DNA of 64,000 nucleotides from DATARH01 sp963712835 (GTDB lineage: Bacteria > Pseudomonadota > Alphaproteobacteria > ATCC43930 > CGMCC-115725). The notes beneath the pieces are model-generated. The model made no database searches. It was not told the origin of the DNA and saw only the letters and a program-made list of their open reading frames with translations. The first letter of the stretch is position 1. Every line of letters begins with the position of its first letter. The DNA lies in NCBI GenBank assembly GCA_963712835.1, contig CAVQJJ010000008.1, positions 186,001 to 250,000 of the forward strand, written 5' to 3'. This document shows, piece by piece, positions 60,399 through 64,000 of the stretch. Both the position numbers and the translations under genes were made by a program.

Positions 60399-61766
60399 CT
60401 ACTCGGCGGCCTCCAGCCGGCGTCGCTCGCCGCGCAGCTCGGCGACCCGCGCCTGGGTATAGAGATCGGTCCAATTGCTGAGCGAGAAATCGGTGACCTT
60501 GCGCGGGTCGTAGGGCCGCTCGGCGATCACGATTTCGCGACCGGCGATGTAGACGCCGCGCAACCGGGTCTTGTCCAGCAGGATGCCGATGTCGGCAAGC
60601 GGCGAGCCGTCCCACGCGACAAAGTCGGCGAAGCGGCCCTCTTCCAGCACGCCGATCTCGTCGCCGTACATCATGAAACGGGCGTTGGTCTGCGTCGCCG
60701 CGCGCAGCGCGCCGGCCTTGGAGAAGCCGAGATCCTCGACAAAGAGCTGCAACTCGCGAGCGTGCCACTCGCCGTACGGCGTCACCGCGAACCCGGTATC
60801 GGTGCCGGTCAGGAACGGGATGCCGGCCTTGACCGCCTTCTTGAGGTTGGCGCAGCCGGTCTTGTAGCGCGCCACGGTGGCCTCGATGCGGCCCTTTTGC
60901 CCGGCCGGCTCGAAGGGCTGGGTGAACTCGATGACGTTTTTCGGCTGGGTCAGGGTCGGGCACAGCATGCTGCCCGATTTCTTCATCGCCGCGATGCACT
61001 CGGCGTCGCTGAAGAAGCCGTGGAAAATGAGGTCCATCCCGGCGCGCGCCGAATAGAGCGTCGCCTCGCGGCCGACCGCGTGCGCCACCGCCTTTTTGCC
61101 TTGGCGGTGCGTCTCGCGCACCATCGCGTCGGTCTCTTCCTGCGTGAAGGCGGCGATCAACTCGCCGTCAGGCCGGCGCTGGATGCCGTCCATCGCGATC
61201 TTGATGCAATCGACGCCGTTCTTGACCTGCTTGCGGATTTCCTGGATCGCCGCGTCGATCGAGTGAACGAGCTTGCCGATCGAGGTCTCGGGCGCGCCGA
61301 TCCAGGTCGGGTACCAGTCGGTGAGGCCCTGGTGGGTCGTGAGATACGGCCCGGCCGCCATGACGCGCGGCCCGTCGAACAGCCCGGCATTGATCGCGTT
61401 GCGGATCGAGAGGCTGATCTGGCCGGCATCCCCCGGCGAGCAGATCGCGGTATAGCCGGCCGCCGCGACCTTCTGCGCGAAAAACATGCCGCGCAGCGCG
61501 CGGAATTCGAGCGGGCTGTAAAGGTCGATATCCTCCTCGGTCTTGGCGTTGCCGTAGGCGAGGTGGGTGTGCACGTCGATGAGGCCCGGCATCACGAAAT
61601 GCCGCGAATGGTCGATCACCCGGTCGTGTTCGCCGCGCTTCGGCGCGCCTTTTTCGGGCCCCGCATAACCGAGCCGCCCGTCCGCGTCGTAGACCAGCGC
61701 GGCATTCTTGATCGTCTCGTCATCCTGCCCGGTAAACAACTGGCCGCAACGGACAAAGGTCTTCAT
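60399..61766 (-). CDS. Amidohydrolase family protein
   Basis: This 455-residue metal-dependent hydrolase has H-x-H in GLIDVHTHLAYGN near residue 65, Lys in DCIKIAMDG, His in AVAHAVGRE and FHGFF, and the Asp in LTGTDTGFAV. It resembles imidazolonepropionase-like or prolidase-type amidohydrolases. The start at 61766 gives MKTFVRCGQL. The gap to the PAS gene is short, so they may be cotranscribed. Confidence 0.88.
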   Translation of the reverse strand: MKTFVRCGQLFTGQDDETIKNAALVYDADGRLGYAGPEKGAPKRGEHDRVIDHSRHFVMPGLIDVHTHLAYGNAKTEEDIDLYSPLEFRALRGMFFAQKVAAAGYTAICSPGDAGQISLSIRNAINAGLFDGPRVMAAGPYLTTHQGLTDWYPTWIGAPETSIGKLVHSIDAAIQEIRKQVKNGVDCIKIAMDGIQRRPDGELIAAFTQEETDAMVRETHRQGKKAVAHAVGREATLYSARAGMDLIFHGFFSDAECIAAMKKSGSMLCPTLTQPKNVIEFTQPFEPAGQKGRIEATVARYKTGCANLKKAVKAGIPFLTGTDTGFAVTPYGEWHARELQLFVEDLGFSKAGALRAATQTNARFMMYGDEIGVLEEGRFADFVAWDGSPLADIGILLDKTRLRGVYIAGREIVIAERPYDPRKVTDFSLSNWTDLYTQARVAELRGERRRLEAAE

Positions 61767-61797
61767 CGGGCTACTCCTTTTAGGAGGGAAACTGCGC

Positions 61798-61898
61798 CAC
61801 CCCCACCCCAACCCTCCCCCATCCAGGGGAGGGAATGCGTTGCCGCGGGTCTCAGCCCTCACCCTCCCCCTCGAGGGGGAGGGTGAGGTAGGGGTGAC
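61798..61898. repeat. Compound palindromic element
   Basis: CACCCTCCCCCTCGAGGGGGAGGGTG at 61860-61885 is a long perfect hairpin; outer CACCCCCACCCC faces GGTAGGGGTG. Similar to the element at 45537-45680. Confidence 0.75.
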
Positions 61899-61908
61899 GG
61901 TTACGCTC

Positions 61909-62856
61909 TTACCGCACCGCGTGGTGCATGAACTTCTCCGGCGGCGGGCCGCCCCACGGGCCGGCGAGGTCCTCGCGGCTGATCAGGTTCGGGGGAATGC
62001 TGGCGTTGAGCACGTCGGTATCGGCCCAATGCTCGTGCACGCGGCTCCACGGATCGCCCCAGTAGTCATAGACCTGGCTGCCGAGCGAATGACGGCCGAG
62101 GCCCCAGAAATGCTCGTAGCCTTTGCCCTGCAAATGCTCGTGGCCGATCATGATGTCGTCGATGTCGGCCGCCTCGTAGCTGAGGTGGTTGAGCCCCGAC
62201 TTGTCGCTGCGGATGCAGAAGAAGGCGTGGTGGTCGACAAAATCGTCGCCGCGGTCGAGCCGGTTGAACGAGCCGGTGATGTTGGTCTTGTCGCCGACAT
62301 AGACCTCGTCCGAGATGCGGAAACCGAACATCTCGCGGTACCAGCCGACCGTCTTTTCATATTGCGCCGAGTGCACGACAAAATGGCCAAAGCGCTTGAC
62401 GTGCGACGGGCCGCGCTGAACGCCGCGGTAGTAAAGTTCGTTGCGGCGCTGCGTCTTGTCCTCGCCGAAATTGACCTTGGGCCGATGGACCGGGATTTTC
62501 GGCAGCATCGCCATGCCGTGGACGACCTCGACCTGGAAGCCGTCCGGATCGGTCAGGCGGACGCGCTTGCCGCCGCCCGGCTCGTCGATGGTTTCGACCT
62601 TCGACGCGCCATCGACGCGGCTCAGCTTTTCGAGGTCTTGCTCGCTGCCGGCATGAAAAGCCATGCCGATGTATTTCGGGTCGCCGAGCTCGGTAACGTG
62701 GATGTGGTGCGGCGCGTCGGTGCCGCGCATGTAGAGCGCATTCTTGGTGCGCTCCGAGCGCACCATGCCGAACGCGGTGAGGAATTCTTCCTGCTTGTCG
62801 AGATCGGGCGAGCGCAGCCGCCCATAGGCGAGATCGGTGATTTTGATAACGGGCAT
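61909..62856 (-). CDS. VOC family ring-cleavage dioxygenase (extradiol type)
   Basis: This 315-residue protein has two VOC domains, as in type I extradiol dioxygenases. Likely metal ligands are His in GMAFHAG or HVKRFGHFVVHS, His in DFVDHHAFFC-type and Glu in HYVTELG-type positions; the C-terminal LNHLSYEAADIDD and YGWGRHSLGSQ regions match the catechol 2,3-dioxygenase group. It starts at 62856 (MPVIKITDLAYGRL) with GGGAGGTTGCC upstream. Confidence 0.85.
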   Translation of the reverse strand: MPVIKITDLAYGRLRSPDLDKQEEFLTAFGMVRSERTKNALYMRGTDAPHHIHVTELGDPKYIGMAFHAGSEQDLEKLSRVDGASKVETIDEPGGGKRVRLTDPDGFQVEVVHGMAMLPKIPVHRPKVNFGEDKTQRRNELYYRGVQRGPSHVKRFGHFVVHSAQYEKTVGWYREMFGFRISDEVYVGDKTNITGSFNRLDRGDDFVDHHAFFCIRSDKSGLNHLSYEAADIDDIMIGHEHLQGKGYEHFWGLGRHSLGSQVYDYWGDPWSRVHEHWADTDVLNASIPPNLISREDLAGPWGGPPPEKFMHHAVR

Positions 62857-62995
62857 GGCAACCTCCCCATTTAGCCGAAACAGTATAGCGAAACCGGGCG
62901 GCGCTGTGACCAGACAGTCGCGCCGCCGACTGAGGCCCGTCATAGCAACCGACCGAACATCCACCAAATCGATTGTTGATATGAGTCGCATCTAT

Positions 62996-63013
62996 CCGGT
63001 GGATATTCACCGG
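62996..63013. repeat. CCGGTG/CACCGG inverted repeat
   Basis: CCGGTG and CACCGG flank GATATT, followed by the palindrome GGCCTTAAGGCC. It lies in the 270-base gap ahead of the DUF3300 gene and could be an operator. Confidence 0.4.
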
Positions 63014-63126
63014 CCTTAAGGCCTTGGCCGGCGGCGCGATACGAGGGCGCGGCAGAATGCCGGGGAATTGAACCGCCGATTGCGCGTTCATGGCATCATT
63101 CGACCCGACCCAAAGAGGGCACCGCC

Positions 63127-64000
63127 ATGAAGCATCTTTACGAAAGCGTGTTTTCGGGAGCGCTGATGGCGCTGCTCGCCGCCACGCCGCTGCCGACATA
63201 CGCGCAGACGACGCCGCAAGCGCCGACCCCGGCCGAGGCGCGGGCCGCGCTCAACCCGGCCCCATCGCAATTCACCAACGCGCAGCTCGACCAGATGGTG
63301 GCGCCGATCGCGCTCTACCCCGACCAGCTGCTGACCCAAGTGCTGATGGCGGCGACCTTCCCCGATCAGCTGGTCGATGCGCAGAAATGGCTGGCGGACT
63401 CACGCAACGCCTCGCTGAAAGGCGACGACCTCGCCAACGCGCTGCAGCCGCTGCCGTGGGACCCGAGCGTCAAGTCGCTCGTCGCCTTCCCGCAGCTCAT
63501 CGCGATGATGACCAACCACCTCGACTGGACGCAGGCACTGGGCCAGGCGTTCGCCACCCAAGAAGTCCAGGTCTTCGCGCGCGTCCAGTTCCTGCGCGAG
63601 CGCGCGGTGAAAGCCGGGCAGCTCAAATCGACGCCGCAACTCGCGGTGCGGCACGAAGAATCGGACATCATCATCGAGCCAACCGACCCGAACGAAATCT
63701 ACGTACCGGTCTACAACCCGGCCGAGGTCTACGGAACATGGCCGGACAATGACTATCCGCCGGTCTACATCCCGCCGCCGCCAGGCTTTTACAACGGGCC
63801 GATCAGTGCCGGGATCGGCTACAGCGTCGGTTTCGGCGTGGTCGCGCCGTTATGGGGTTGGGGCCACCCCGACTGGCGGCATCACCGGGTCGATATCAAT
63901 CAGGGCCGTTACGAGCACATCACCAATCAGAACGACATCCGGCAAAACCACATCAACATCGAGGGCGGCGCCTGGCATCGCAGCGGGCCGGTCGCCTTGG
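63127..64000 (+). CDS. DUF3300 family exported protein (3' end beyond the window)
   Basis: At least 291 residues are present, with no stop before the window end. There is a signal peptide (cleavage after T-Y-A near residue 26), then the DUF3300 core LDQMVAPIALYPDQLL, QKWLADSRNASLKGDDL and the conserved IYVPVYNPAEVYG. Later sequence is Pro/Gly/Tyr-rich and turns His/Arg-rich (HPDWRHHRVD). The function of the family is unknown; it is found in the envelope. Confidence 0.88.
   Translation, partial: MKHLYESVFSGALMALLAATPLPTYAQTTPQAPTPAEARAALNPAPSQFTNAQLDQMVAPIALYPDQLLTQVLMAATFPDQLVDAQKWLADSRNASLKGDDLANALQPLPWDPSVKSLVAFPQLIAMMTNHLDWTQALGQAFATQEVQVFARVQFLRERAVKAGQLKSTPQLAVRHEESDIIIEPTDPNEIYVPVYNPAEVYGTWPDNDYPPVYIPPPPGFYNGPISAGIGYSVGFGVVAPLWGWGHPDWRHHRVDINQGRYEHITNQNDIRQNHINIEGGAWHRSGPVAL

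Noticed and set aside
1..64000. tRNA, rRNA, CRISPR arrays and integrase sites
   Set aside because: No cloverleaf-like tails, rRNA cores, regularly spaced repeats or integrase genes were noticed on reading both strands.

Overview
This window looks like chromosome from a GC-rich (about 65%) alphaproteobacterium of soil or water type. The evidence is the catabolic gene mix (LLM flavin oxidoreductases, amidohydrolases, a Rieske dioxygenase, TRAP and ABC uptake systems), the rluB-rsmD-tadA neighbourhood, the EfeB-type iron locus, and short palindromic intergenic repeats of the kind common in Rhodospirillales and Hyphomicrobiales. I cannot name a genus. No rRNA, tRNA, CRISPR array, prophage or intact insertion sequence was seen.

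Layout. 0.2-5.0 kb (minus): a sugar-type ABC importer with two paralogous binding proteins of equal length and two permeases; one permease is broken by two apparent one-base deletions, and no ATPase is in the window. 5.1-5.7 kb (plus): a DsbA/FrnE-like thiol oxidoreductase whose CPWC active site is written UGA-P-W-C. A long hairpin follows the UGA at the position expected of a bacterial SECIS, so this is a candidate selenoprotein. 5.7-14.5 kb: MFS exporter, methyltransferase, D-aminoacylase-type amidohydrolase, small membrane proteins, an LLM oxidoreductase and a prolyl oligopeptidase.

14.8-19.8 kb (minus): a compact operon that looks like a lasso-peptide-type RiPP cluster: a 57-aa precursor with a GTG start, an asparagine-synthetase-like cyclase, two tandem HprK-like kinases, a sulfotransferase and a PqqD-like recognition protein. 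No B2 leader peptidase was found. The precursor, promoter and gene overlaps form one transcription unit.

20-27.5 kb: SDR, a frameshifted LLM gene, a decayed GST, a glycosyltransferase, a frameshifted PIG-L deacetylase, another LLM gene and a 2OG-Fe dioxygenase. 27.7-34.7 kb: a Gly/His-rich secreted protein, an AtzG-amidase pair, an LVIVD propeller, SDR, DMT exporter, a tandem-domain EthD-like protein and YdcF. 34.7-40.5 kb: a Rieske dioxygenase alpha/beta pair with a third tiny coupled gene, then a TRAP transporter. 40.7-48.8 kb: LLM, a VapC-type toxin-antitoxin pair with a palindromic operator, and a likely acyl-CoA/aromatic breakdown set (amidohydrolase, SCPx-like thiolase, OB-fold partner, MFS, FAH hydrolase, SDR). 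48.9-52.7 kb: aldo/keto reductase, then rluB, a RusA-like nuclease, a PD-(D/E)xK protein with a HEPN-like tail, and rsmD, with tadA divergent. 52.8-57.5 kb: an IS1595 remnant, then an iron-responsive-looking operon (Fur-like box, OprB porin, periplasmic propeller, EfeB). 57.5-64 kb: adenylate cyclase, enolase-superfamily enzyme, PAS protein, amidohydrolase, extradiol-type dioxygenase and a DUF3300 protein that runs off the end.

Caution: four genes between 4.7 and 24.6 kb carry apparent indels. Either the region is decaying or the assembly has residual errors there; this bears on the UGA reading too, although the hairpin argues for selenocysteine.
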